A stretch of 13,616 nucleotides of DNA from JAGMDK01 sp023128695 (GCA_030628805.1 DAOVQG010000109.1:1-13616); one strand, 5' to 3'. Numbered from the stretch's first letter, positions 1 to 6,968 are shown. Numbers and translations: made by a program. The notes: generated from the letters alone by a model not told the origin.

Positions 1-1277
1 AGGCCCTTGGCCCCGAGCACCCGGCCGTGGCAACCAGCCTGAACAACCTGGCGTTGCTGTACAACACGCAAGGCGACTACGCCAAGGCCGAGCCGCTGTA
101 CAAGCGGTCGCTGGCGATCTGGGAGAAAGCCCTCGGCCCCGAGCACCCGGACGTGGCAACCAGCCTGAACAACCTGGCGGCGCTGTACTGCACGCAGGGC
201 AAGTACGACCAAGCCGAGCCGCTGTACAAACGCTCGCTGTCGATCAAGGAGAAGGCCCTCGGTCACGATCATCCCAGCGTGGCAACCAGCCTGAACAACC
301 TGGCGGGGTTGTACTACACGCAAGGAGACTACGCCAATGCCGAGCCGCTGTACAAACGCTCGCTGGCGATCAGTGAGAAAGCGCTTGGTCCGGATCACCC
401 CAACGTGGCGACGTGCCTGAATAACCTGGCACTGCTGTACGATACGCAAGGCAACTACGCCGCGGCGGAGCCGCTGCACAAGCGGGCACTGGCGATCCGT
501 GAGAAAGCCCTCGGCCCCGAGCACCTGGACGTGGCAAGCAGCCTGAATAACCTGGCGGCGCTGTACCACACGCAGGGCAAGTACGATCAAGCCGAGCCGC
601 TGTACAGACGCTCGCTGGCGATCTATGAGAAAGCCCTTGGCCCCGAGAACCCGGACGTGGCGACGTGCCTGTGCAATCTGGCCAGGCTGTACTCCGACCA
701 AGGCAAGTACGACCAAGCCGAGCCGATGTTCAAACGCTCGCTGGCGATCCGTGAGAAAGCCCATGGCCCCGAGCACCCGGACGTGGCAACCAGCCTGAAC
801 AATCTGGCGGGGCTGTACGACACGCAGGGCAAGTACGATCAAGCTGAGCCGCTGTACAAACGCTCGCTGGCGATCCTTGAGAAAGCCCTTGGCCCCGAGC
901 ACCCGAACGTGGCGACCAGCCTGAACGACTTGGCGGCGCTGTACGGCACGCATGGCAAGTACGATCAAGCCGAGCCGCTGTTCAAACGGGCGCTGGCGAT
1001 CCGTGAGAAAGCCCTTGGCCCCGAGCACCCTGACGTGGCAACCAGCCTGAACGACCTGGCGGCGCTGTACGACACGCAGGGCAAGTACGATCAAGCCGAG
1101 CCGCTGTACAAACGCTCGCTGGCGATCTATGAGAAAGCCCTCGGCCCCGAGCACCCGAACGTGGCGACCAGCCTTGAAAACTACGCTGCTCTTCTGAAGG
1201 CGACGGGGAGGGAGGACGAGGCCCAAGCATTGCTGGAGCGGGCAGCCACAATCCGAAAGAAGAGCAAGAAACAGTAG
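1..1277 (+). CDS. TPR repeat protein of kinesin-light-chain type, 5' end outside the window
   Basis: The reading frame is open from the first complete codon (base 3) to TAG at 1275-1277, so the gene starts upstream of the window. The first in-frame GTG (base 27) lies inside a repeat unit and is not a credible start. The visible part has nine full 42-residue units of the form SLNNLAALY-TQGKYDQAEPLYKRSLAI-EKALGPEHPDVAT. A degenerate tenth unit (SLENYAALL...) follows, then a basic tail ending KKSKKQ. This is the TPR_12/TPR_10 kinesin-light-chain repeat, a helix-turn-helix scaffold for protein binding. Such arrays often form the C-terminal part of larger proteins with NB-ARC, CHAT, kinase or caspase-like domains; which applies here cannot be seen. 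The gene converges on the next gene (26 bp between stops) and is not part of the pilus operon. It is not the short TadD lipoprotein. The family is certain, the partner unknown. Confidence 0.9.
   Translation, partial: ALGPEHPAVATSLNNLALLYNTQGDYAKAEPLYKRSLAIWEKALGPEHPDVATSLNNLAALYCTQGKYDQAEPLYKRSLSIKEKALGHDHPSVATSLNNLAGLYYTQGDYANAEPLYKRSLAISEKALGPDHPNVATCLNNLALLYDTQGNYAAAEPLHKRALAIREKALGPEHLDVASSLNNLAALYHTQGKYDQAEPLYRRSLAIYEKALGPENPDVATCLCNLARLYSDQGKYDQAEPMFKRSLAIREKAHGPEHPDVATSLNNLAGLYDTQGKYDQAEPLYKRSLAILEKALGPEHPNVATSLNDLAALYGTHGKYDQAEPLFKRALAIREKALGPEHPDVATSLNDLAALYDTQGKYDQAEPLYKRSLAIYEKALGPEHPNVATSLENYAALLKATGREDEAQALLERAATIRKKSKKQ
36..1169 (+). repeat. nine tandem 126-bp coding repeats of the TPR array
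   Basis: Nine contiguous 126-bp units, each beginning at an AGC/TGC-CTG codon pair and encoding one 42-residue TPR. Adjacent units keep long identical stretches at DNA level (for example around gtacgaccaagccgagccg), including synonymous positions. This suggests recent duplication or gene conversion. Copy number is therefore likely to vary between strains, and short-read assembly may have collapsed or expanded it. Confidence 0.85.
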
Positions 1278-1303
1278 ACCGCGGCTCTTGATGTCGCAAA
1301 CGC

Positions 1304-1729
1304 TCATTCGTCGCCCCCGTAATCGTCACCCGCCGCCGGCGTGCGGTTCCACAGCGCTGCAAGCTTGCCCACCGTCGCGGCCCGCTCGCTCTCGGTTGGC
1401 GCCGGGTCGGTCGGCGTGAACCGCTGCAAGCTCCGGTTGAATTCCAGTGTGATATCGACCGGCTCGCCGAGCTTGCCCGTGTCAGCGTTGTCAGAAGCGG
1501 TTTCAGTCGGCCCGCTGGTGCCCCCGTCGTGCGCGTCGTTGTAAGTGCTTTCCCCGGCGCCATTTATACCCGCAGCCGGTTCGTTCACACGGATGAGGTC
1601 ACTGGTTCGAGTCCAGTAACGCCCATTCAGCGGCAATTCGGGCAGCTTCATCGCAAACGGGAAGTCCGTCGGAGCGGCTGCATCATGCCGCGGCTTGCGA
1701 CCCCTCGGGTTTGTCGGTTTCTTCGCCAT
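1304..1729 (-). CDS. small protein of unknown function, frame crosses a tRNA fragment
   Basis: A 141-residue frame with ATG at 1729 and TGA at 1304-1306. A good ribosome binding site (GAGGTGA) lies about five bases upstream of the ATG, the main reason to accept it as a gene. The N-terminus is basic (MAKKPTNPRGRKPRHD), the C-terminus acidic (GDDYGGDE), and there is no signal peptide, membrane segment or domain I recognise. Residues of about 36-49 (GRYWTRTSDLIRVN) are the reverse-strand translation of the tRNA-Val fragment at 1584-1625, a peptide well known from reading frames that cross tRNA-derived attachment sites. The frame may therefore be a junction product of an integrated element, or a gene that carries an att core. 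It lies 118 bp beyond the tadC stop in the same direction, but nothing links it to pilus function. Confidence 0.45.
   Translation of the reverse strand: MAKKPTNPRGRKPRHDAAAPTDFPFAMKLPELPLNGRYWTRTSDLIRVNEPAAGINGAGESTYNDAHDGGTSGPTETASDNADTGKLGEPVDITLEFNRSLQRFTPTDPAPTESERAATVGKLAALWNRTPAAGDDYGGDE
1584..1625 (+). other. 3' fragment of a tRNA-Val(CAC) gene, putative attachment-site core
   Basis: The bases fit the 3' part of a tRNA exactly. Anticodon loop TTCACAC (anticodon CAC) is at 1584-1590, the 3' anticodon strand GGATG at 1591-1595 and the variable loop AGGTC at 1596-1600. The T arm is ACTGG-TTCGAGT-CCAGT at 1601-1617, the acceptor strand AACGCCC at 1618-1624 and the discriminator A at 1625. 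The matching 5' strand (expected CATCC) is absent: 1579-1583 read GTTCG, and there is no D arm or 5' acceptor strand upstream. The match stops at the anticodon loop, where many tyrosine-recombinase elements cross over. No integrase gene is visible. As oriented, an element joined here would lie to the left (TPR side) and the chromosomal flank to the right. Confidence 0.7.
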
Positions 1730-1847
1730 CGAATCACCTCGGGCAGATCGTTACGAATACCGTCACCTTGCCGCGCTTGTCCACCCACCCCTGGCGCTAC
1801 CACCAGGCCGGATCACGCTTCATAACTGTTCAACTTGGGCTGGAACT

Positions 1848-2804
1848 CTACCCGCCGCTGAGCGAGGGATTGTCCTTCACCGCCTTCATGACGTTGAGCA
1901 CCGCCGGGCCGCCCAGCACTACTCCCATGGCCGGGAAGATGAACAGGACCAGCGGGATCATCAACTTGACGGCGGTTTTCTGGGCCCGCTCCTCGGCCGC
2001 CTGGCGGCGTTTGGTCCGCAGTGTTTCGGCCTGATTGCGCAAGGCCTTGGCGATGCTCGTGCCAAAATGCTCGGCCTGCGTGATGACCGAGACCAGGCTG
2101 CGTAGCTCCTTCACGCCGCTACGGCGGGCCATGTTGTTGAGCGCCTCGCTCCGCGGCAGGCCCATCTGGGTTTCCATGGTCGCGATGCGCAGCTCCTCGG
2201 AGAGCTCGGGGTGGACCGGGGCCATCTCGTCGCCGACTCGTTTCAGGGCCGCGTCCAGGGCCAGCCCGGACTCGACCGAGACCACCAGCAGGTCCAGCGT
2301 ATCCGGGAGCCCGTACTGAACCTTCTGCTGGCGGGCGCTGGTCGCCATGGACAGCCACAGATTCGGGAGCATCATGCCGACGCCGGTGCAGAATGCGACC
2401 AAGCCGAGCATCATCGGCAGTTCGAGGTTGGCGGCGAAGCCCCCGGCCAGGGACAGGGCCAGGCCGAGCACCGCGGTAAGCGACTTGCTAGCCATGAACA
2501 GCGTCTGAGCCTGGGCCTGCCGATAACCGGCGCAGGCGAGCTTGACCCGCAGGTTGGTTTGCTCCTCGTCGCTGCTCGGCATGACCAGCTTAGAGAGCAC
2601 CGGGGTGGCTTTCTTGACCAGATCACGACTTGCCGACGCTCGCGCCTTGCGCTGGATCTCGGCCTCTTCGTCGGTGCCGCGCCGCCCGGACAGGCGTCGC
2701 TTGACGACGTCTTGCTCGCCCGTCTTACGCGGCCAGAGGCTGAAGATGATCAGCCCCACGGCGAGCACACCCAGCACACCAAGCGTCAGCATGTTCGGAT
2801 CCAT
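1848..2804 (-). CDS. tadC: Tad pilus inner-membrane platform protein TadC
   Basis: A 318-residue protein of the T2SSF family and the last gene of the tad operon. With TadB it forms the inner-membrane platform on which the TadA ATPase acts to assemble the Flp pilus. An N-terminal membrane segment lies at about residues 8-24, followed by a basic cytoplasmic stretch. Two further hydrophobic segments fall at about 107-126 and 130-152. The cytoplasmic T2SSF domain (about 165-275) contains LPDTLDLLVVSVESGLALDAAL and ITQAEHFGTSIAKALR, and a final segment spans about 279-305. The ATG at 2804 is preceded by AAAGGA at suitable distance. It follows tadB by 47 bp, a gap filled by a palindromic repeat. 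Length and layout are ordinary for TadC. Confidence 0.93.
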   Translation of the reverse strand: MDPNMLTLGVLGVLAVGLIIFSLWPRKTGEQDVVKRRLSGRRGTDEEAEIQRKARASASRDLVKKATPVLSKLVMPSSDEEQTNLRVKLACAGYRQAQAQTLFMASKSLTAVLGLALSLAGGFAANLELPMMLGLVAFCTGVGMMLPNLWLSMATSARQQKVQYGLPDTLDLLVVSVESGLALDAALKRVGDEMAPVHPELSEELRIATMETQMGLPRSEALNNMARRSGVKELRSLVSVITQAEHFGTSIAKALRNQAETLRTKRRQAAEERAQKTAVKLMIPLVLFIFPAMGVVLGGPAVLNVMKAVKDNPSLSGG

Positions 2805-2823
2805 ATCGACGGTCCTTTTTCCT

Positions 2824-2850
2824 ACGTCCGGGACGGAGCCCGGACGCTAC
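2824..2850 (+). repeat. palindromic repeat family B between tadB and tadC
   Basis: A hairpin with arms GTCCGGG and CCCGGAC and a six-base loop, followed by GCTAC. It fills most of the 47-bp spacer between the tadB stop and the tadC start. Other copies are at 5389-5414 and 5420-5439 (partial), with a diverged one at 10459-10484 inside the secretin gene. Confidence 0.85.
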
Positions 2851-2851
2851 A

Positions 2852-3868
2852 TCACACTTTGATATTCACAATCTTCTTGATCATCACCCAGCCCAGGAGT
2901 TGCATCACGATCGCGGTCGTGAGCATCATTTTCCCGAGCGGGTCGGTAAACAGCAGCTTCACGTACTCGATGTTGACCTTGCACATGGCGAGCATGACGA
3001 TGACCGGCAGGGCCAGGAGCACGTAGCCGGACAGGCGGCCTTCGGCGGTCAGGGCCTGGACCGAGCCGAAGAGCTTGATCCGCTCGCTGATCACGTTGCC
3101 GATCTTGTCCAGCACCTCGGCCAGGTCGCCGCCGACCTGGCGCTGAATCAGGACGGCGGTGACGAAGAAGCGCACGTCGAGCAGGTCCACGCGCTCAGCC
3201 AGGTTCCGCAAGGCGTCCTCGATCTTCACGCCGAGGTTCTGCTCGTGAAAGACCCGCCCGAATTCCGTCCCCGCCGGATCGGGCAATTCCTTGGCCACCA
3301 ATTGCATACCGCTGGCCAGCGAGTGCCCGGCCCGCAAGGCCTGACTGAGCAACTCAAAAACGTCCGGCAACTGGTTGACGAACTTTCTGAGCCGCTTCTT
3401 GCGGCGTCTGAAGAGGTAGAGAATCGGGAGGATGAAGACCGCGGCCGCGCTCCCCAGGGCAGCCAGCAACGGGACTTGCACCACCAGCAGGATCGCCAGG
3501 AGTCCGCTGGCGAGCGCGGTCAGATTGACCAGGGTCTGGGCGGCGGACCAGTTCACGTTCGCCTGGTCCAGGGCGCGTTGCAGATTGGCAGTAAAACGTA
3601 ACTTGCTGAACGCCTTCGCAAGCATTCCCGTGACTTCGACCGTGTGCTTGCGGAAGTCCTCGAAGTTGAAGGCTTCTTCGTGCTTGCGGCCGCGGGAGGT
3701 GCCGCCCTTCAGGCGGCTGATGACTTTCTTGCGGGCGCTGCGGCGAAGATCGAAGGCCGCATTGTACACTCCATAGGCCAACAGGATCGACCCGACCAGC
3801 GGCAGGGCGATGAGCATCACGCTCTTAGCCATTCCGGGGACTTCAAGGGCGAGGATGTTAGGTATCAT
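2852..3868 (-). CDS. tadB: Tad pilus inner-membrane platform protein TadB
   Basis: A 338-residue T2SSF-family protein, partner of TadC in the pilus platform. Hydrophobic segments lie at about residues 15-38, 110-130, 135-153, 281-297 and 312-331. The cytoplasmic T2SSF domain falls between the third and fourth (about 163-275), with QLPDVFELLSQALRAGHSL and IQRQVGGDLAEVLDKI, the typical TadB signatures. The ATG at 3868 is 11 bp after the tadA stop, so translation is probably coupled. No clear Shine-Dalgarno sequence precedes this ATG. An in-frame ATG at residue 13 (MAKSVMLIALP) would also keep every membrane segment, so the exact start is uncertain. TadB and TadC are paralogues; the assignment rests on gene order and on TadB following TadA directly. 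Confidence 0.93.
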   Translation of the reverse strand: MIPNILALEVPGMAKSVMLIALPLVGSILLAYGVYNAAFDLRRSARKKVISRLKGGTSRGRKHEEAFNFEDFRKHTVEVTGMLAKAFSKLRFTANLQRALDQANVNWSAAQTLVNLTALASGLLAILLVVQVPLLAALGSAAAVFILPILYLFRRRKKRLRKFVNQLPDVFELLSQALRAGHSLASGMQLVAKELPDPAGTEFGRVFHEQNLGVKIEDALRNLAERVDLLDVRFFVTAVLIQRQVGGDLAEVLDKIGNVISERIKLFGSVQALTAEGRLSGYVLLALPVIVMLAMCKVNIEYVKLLFTDPLGKMMLTTAIVMQLLGWVMIKKIVNIKV

Positions 3869-3879
3869 CGCAGCACGTC

Positions 3880-5376
3880 TTATTCATCGTCGATAACCAG
3901 GTCGCGGGCGACAAACCATTCGTGGTCGATGATCGCACCGGAGGCCTGGAGTCGCTCCAGGAATCCCGGCCGCACGCCGGTGGAAACGATCCGGCCGAAG
4001 GCTTTGCCATCGGTGCTGACGCCGTCCTGCTCGAACTTGAAGATGTCCTGCATGGTGACGACGTCGCCCTCCATGCCCTGGACCTCGGTGATGGTGGTGA
4101 TCTTGCGGGGGCCGCCGGTCAGGCGCGCGGCCTGGACGATGAGGTCAATCGCGGAAGAAAACTGTTGGCGGATGGCCCGGGTGGGCAGCTCGAAGCCGGC
4201 CATCATGACCATGGTTTCGACGCGCTGGACGGCGTCGCGGGTGCTGTTGGCGTGGATGGTGGTCATGGAGCCTTCGTGCCCGGTATTCATGGCCTGCAAC
4301 ATGTCCAGCGTTTCCCCGCCGCGGCACTCGCCCACGACGATGCGGTCGGGGCGCATGCGGAGGGAGTTGATCAGCAGATCGCGGATCGTGATGCGGCCCT
4401 TGCCCTCGATGTTCGGGGGGCGGGTTTCGAGCCGCACGACGTGCGGCTGGCGGAGCTGGAGCTCGGCGGCGTCCTCGATGGTCACGATCCGCTCGTCGTT
4501 GGGGATGAAGCTCGACAGGTTGTTGAGCAGTGTCGTCTTACCCGACCCGGTTCCGCCCAGGATCATGATGTTCATCCCGGCCATCACGCAGGCCTTGAGG
4601 AACTCCACTATCTCCGGGGCGCACGACTTGAAGCGAACGTAGTCGTCCCAGGTGATCGGGTCGGCCCCGAAGCGGCGGATCGACATGGACGGGCCGTCGA
4701 TCGCCAGCGGGGGGATGATCGCGTTGACGCGGCTGCCGTCCTTCAGACGGGCGTCAACCATGGGAGACACTTCGTCGCACCGCCGGCCGAGGGGCGAGAC
4801 GATCTTGTCGATCACGTGCAGCAGGTGGGCATCGTCCTTGAACTTCACGTCCGAAATCGACAGCTTCCCGCACCGCTCGATGTACACCTGTCTCGGCCCG
4901 TTGATCAGGATGTCGGAGATCAGCGGATCGGCGAGCAGTGTTTCGAGCGGCCCGAGGCCGAAGGTCTCGTCGAGAATCTCACGGGCCAAACGTTGCCGCT
5001 CGCTGAAGTTCAGCAGCGTGTTCGACTCCTCGCACAAGGCGACGACGATTTCGCGGACCTGTTCCCGGATCTCGTCGGTCACGTTCTGCGAGAGCTTGGT
5101 CATGTCGAGCTGCTCGACCAGCTTGCGGTGAATTTCCGTCTTGAGATTCTGAAACTTGTCCGCCCGCTCATCGGCGCGGTTGTGGGAGGGCGAAGCTCCT
5201 GCTGAGCCGTGGTTGTGGGAGGGCGAAGCTCCTGCTGAGCCGGGCGGCGGCGTCTTCGGCGGCGTGGGCGACTTGCTCGCCGCTGGCTCCCCCGCACTCG
5301 GGCGCGTCGCGTCCTCCTTTGGAGTCGGCGGGGCTGCCGTCTCCGTGGCGGTCGTTTTACGCGTGAACAAGCCCAT
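3880..5376 (-). CDS. tadA: Tad pilus assembly ATPase TadA/CpaF
   Basis: A 498-residue secretion ATPase of the PilT/VirB11 (T2SSE) family that powers Flp pilus assembly as a cytoplasmic hexamer. Numbering from the ATG at 5376, the Walker A GGTGSGKTT is at about 274-282 and the Asp box TIEDAAEL at 299-306. The Walker B region RIVVGECRGGET is at about 345-355 and the His box HEGSMTTIHANS at 367-378. The conserved N-terminal domain (from about residue 72) carries LGPLETLLADPLISDILINGP. The start is fixed by CAGGAG seven bases before the ATG; the frame stays open to 5559 only through repeat DNA. The first 70 residues are low-complexity and Pro/Ala-rich. They include two copies of GSAGASPSHN (46-55, 57-66) encoded by palindromic repeat DNA, not by normal protein sequence. 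The catalytic domain looks intact, so the enzyme is probably active. Confidence 0.96.
   Translation of the reverse strand: MGLFTRKTTATETAAPPTPKEDATRPSAGEPAASKSPTPPKTPPPGSAGASPSHNHGSAGASPSHNRADERADKFQNLKTEIHRKLVEQLDMTKLSQNVTDEIREQVREIVVALCEESNTLLNFSERQRLAREILDETFGLGPLETLLADPLISDILINGPRQVYIERCGKLSISDVKFKDDAHLLHVIDKIVSPLGRRCDEVSPMVDARLKDGSRVNAIIPPLAIDGPSMSIRRFGADPITWDDYVRFKSCAPEIVEFLKACVMAGMNIMILGGTGSGKTTLLNNLSSFIPNDERIVTIEDAAELQLRQPHVVRLETRPPNIEGKGRITIRDLLINSLRMRPDRIVVGECRGGETLDMLQAMNTGHEGSMTTIHANSTRDAVQRVETMVMMAGFELPTRAIRQQFSSAIDLIVQAARLTGGPRKITTITEVQGMEGDVVTMQDIFKFEQDGVSTDGKAFGRIVSTGVRPGFLERLQASGAIIDHEWFVARDLVIDDE
5180..5242 (-). repeat. two copies of repeat family A inside the tadA coding region
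   Basis: Two identical 30-bp blocks (5180-5209 and 5213-5242) with a 33-bp period. Each contains the 26-bp repeat that begins GGGAGGGCGAAGCTCC on the + strand and ends GAGCCG. On the coding strand both read GSAGASPSHN. The 33-bp spacing is a multiple of three, so the frame is kept. The same repeat occurs in cpaB (10617-10642) and in the array at the right end of the window. Confidence 0.9.
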
Positions 5377-5388
5377 CACTGACTCCTG

Positions 5389-5439
5389 CGTCCGGGACGG
5401 AGCCCGGACGCTACCATATGGACGGAGCCCGGACGCTAC
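5389..5439 (+). repeat. tandem palindromic repeats, family B, upstream of tadA
   Basis: One full copy (5389-5414) and one copy lacking the left part of the stem (5420-5439) of the GTCCGGG/CCCGGAC hairpin repeat, in the same orientation. They begin 12 bp upstream of the tadA start codon; the tadA ribosome binding site sits between them and the ATG. Confidence 0.85.
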
Positions 5440-5446
5440 TACGTCC

Positions 5447-5549
5447 GATGGGTGGCACGGCCGTGTCGGCCGTGACGATGGGTGGCACGGCCGTGTCGGC
5501 CGTGAATACCTGCGACTTGTACACGGCTGACACAGCCGTGCCACCCATC
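5447..5549 (+). repeat. palindromic repeat family C: two direct copies and one inverted
   Basis: Direct copies at 5447-5474 and 5477-5504 have GATGGGTGG followed by a hairpin with arms CACGGCCG and CGGCCGTG around TGT. An inverted copy at 5522-5549 has arms CACGGCTG and CAGCCGTG around ACA, then CCACCCATC. Compared with the direct copies, the inverted copy has a C-G pair changed to T-A on both arms, so pairing is kept. Confidence 0.88.
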
Positions 5550-5557
5550 TAAGAAGC

Positions 5558-5575
5558 ACTGCTCAAGAGCAGTGG
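5558..5575. repeat. short palindrome between tadZ and tadA
   Basis: An 18-bp inverted repeat, CACTGCTC and GAGCAGTG with AA in the centre. It begins 19 bp beyond the tadZ stop codon. It could fold as a small hairpin in the mRNA, but no T-run follows, so it is not a clear terminator. It completes a 218-bp spacer made almost wholly of repeats. Confidence 0.6.
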
Positions 5576-5594
5576 CACACATTGCCGCGGATTG

Positions 5595-6821
5595 CTAGCT
5601 GGTTAAAAAAGGCAGCAATCTTTTCTTTCGCGGCTGGCCGCCTGTGGAATCGTTCGCCTCCGACTTCTGCTTTTCGCCCCGCGCGATGTCCGCCGCCATG
5701 AGCTGAAAGGCGGCCCGCAGTTTCGACTTGGGAGCATGCTCCCAGAGGGGGGTCCCGACATTGATGGCAGTGCTGGCGGTCTTCCAGTCGTCCGGCAGTA
5801 TCCAGGCCAGCTTGTGTCCCAGGGTGGTCTCCACGTCGCTCGGCTCGAGGTAGCCGGACTCGCGGCCGTAGCGGTTGCAGACCAGCCGCACCTGGTCCAG
5901 GTTATAGCCCGCGCGGCCCAGTTCCTGTAGCAGACGATCCGTGTTGCGCACGGGCGGCACGAGGAGTTGGAGTACCACCAGATACATGTCGGTCATCGAA
6001 AAAACGGCTTGGGCGGAGTGGTCCATCCGCACGGGGCCGTCCAGGACGACGAAATCGTAGTTCTCCAACAAGGCGGCCAGCACGCCGGCACACTGGGCCG
6101 CGCTGATCCGCTGAGCCTGCTCGATGTCGTGCGGGATGGCCAGCACGTGAACCCCCGACGAATGCTTGACCATCACCCGCTCGATCATTTGGGCTTCGAT
6201 GTGCTCGGGGGTGTCGCACAACTCGGCGATGGTGTACGTCGCCTGGGCGTCCAGGAACATCGCCACTTGCCCGAAGCGGAAATCAAGATCCACCACGGCG
6301 ACTTTCGGCCGGCCGGTTCCGTTCGCCCAGCCGTTAAGCTGGGCTAGTTCCACCGCCAGGTTGGTCGCGATCAGGGTCGCCCCCGCGCCGCCACAGCCCG
6401 CCACCACCGGGATCAACCGTCCCACCCGCTGGGGAGTCGCGGGGGCCTCGCGGCCGACCCGTCGCAGAATCTCGGTCAACTGTTCAGGAGGGAACGGCTT
6501 CCAGAGAAACTCGCGCATCCCGGCTCGCATGGCTCTCATGACGAGCTTGGCGTCATGATCCTCGGTCATCGCGATAGCGACCAACTGTTCCTTCCGCTCG
6601 GCAATGAGCGGCGCGACGAGCTCCATCATCCCCGCCGCGTTCGGGTCCAGGTGGAGCAGCAACACCTCGGCCGGAAACTGGGCCAGGGTCTGGGCCAATA
6701 AGGCCGGCTCGTCGATCTCGGCCACGATCTTGACACCATCAACACTGAGGAGCAGGGCGCGCAGCTCGGGCCCGGCTTCTTCGTCGGCGTTCACGACGAT
6801 GACACGCACGGGCCTGCTCAC
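5595..6821 (-). CDS. tadZ: pilus localisation ATPase-like protein TadZ/CpaE
   Basis: A 408-residue protein with an N-terminal receiver-like domain (about 5-122) and a C-terminal MinD/ParA-like domain (about 135-385). TadZ/CpaE places the Tad machine at a site in the cell. The receiver keeps an acidic cluster (D13-E14-E15), T86 and K108. However, the segment where the phospho-acceptor Asp should lie reads H57-L-D59, so phosphorylation is doubtful. The nucleotide loop is GCGGAGAT (142-149). It lacks both lysines of the ParA/MinD deviant Walker motif, as is common in CpaE/TadZ. DLD (178-180) and VVLDGP (258-263) are kept. The start chosen is GTG at 6821, preceded by GGGAGA nine bases upstream. 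An in-frame GTG at 6842 would add seven residues but follows repeat DNA with no ribosome binding site. The C-terminus is basic. Confidence 0.9.
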   Translation of the reverse strand: MSRPVRVIVVNADEEAGPELRALLLSVDGVKIVAEIDEPALLAQTLAQFPAEVLLLHLDPNAAGMMELVAPLIAERKEQLVAIAMTEDHDAKLVMRAMRAGMREFLWKPFPPEQLTEILRRVGREAPATPQRVGRLIPVVAGCGGAGATLIATNLAVELAQLNGWANGTGRPKVAVVDLDFRFGQVAMFLDAQATYTIAELCDTPEHIEAQMIERVMVKHSSGVHVLAIPHDIEQAQRISAAQCAGVLAALLENYDFVVLDGPVRMDHSAQAVFSMTDMYLVVLQLLVPPVRNTDRLLQELGRAGYNLDQVRLVCNRYGRESGYLEPSDVETTLGHKLAWILPDDWKTASTAINVGTPLWEHAPKSKLRAAFQLMAADIARGEKQKSEANDSTGGQPRKKRLLPFLTS

Positions 6822-6843
6822 GACTGTCGGTCTCCCTGCCACA

Positions 6844-6899
6844 AGCTTTCAGCTATCAGCTATCAGCTTTCAGCTTTCAGCTTTCAGCTTTCAGCGGTC
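6844..6899. repeat. heptad tandem repeat (AGCTTTC)8 between tadG and tadZ
   Basis: Eight 7-bp units of AGCTTTC, with AGCTATC and AGCGGTC variants, just upstream of the tadZ start. Short tandem tracts of this kind can change length by slippage. The tract lies outside coding sequence whichever tadZ start is used. Confidence 0.85.
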
Positions 6900-6954
6900 A
6901 GCCATTCGCGATGTCAGGTAGTCTTCGGCTGATCGCTGATTGCTGACCGCTGAA
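6890..6954. repeat. 13-bp inverted repeat spanning the tadG-tadZ spacer
   Basis: TTCAGCGGTCAGC (6890-6902) and its exact complement GCTGACCGCTGAA (6942-6954) are separated by 39 bp, with further GCTGA motifs between them. The last heptads of the adjoining tract form the left arm. The right arm ends 14 bp beyond the tadG stop codon, so the tadG-tadZ transcript could fold here. Confidence 0.7.
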
Positions 6955-6968
6955 TGCTTACTTTTCGT

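Noticed and set aside
1..1277. TPR protein as TadD of the pilus system
   Set aside because: TadD is a short lipoprotein with a few TPRs. This is a kinesin-light-chain-type array on the opposite strand, separated by a probable element boundary.
1541..1625. Complete tRNA gene
   Set aside because: Only the part from the anticodon loop onward is present; no D arm, 5' anticodon strand or 5' acceptor strand can be found upstream.
3644..5205. Long + strand reading frames opposite tadA and tadB (for example 3922-5205)
   Set aside because: They are antisense shadows in GC-rich DNA. Their peptides are rich in His, Asp, Gly and Arg without domain logic, while the - strand frame has intact Walker motifs.
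5377..5559. Upstream extension of tadA to an ATG-like start near 5559
   Set aside because: The extra 61 residues are pure repeat translation (SRPTRPCHPS twice). A good ribosome binding site fixes the start at 5376.
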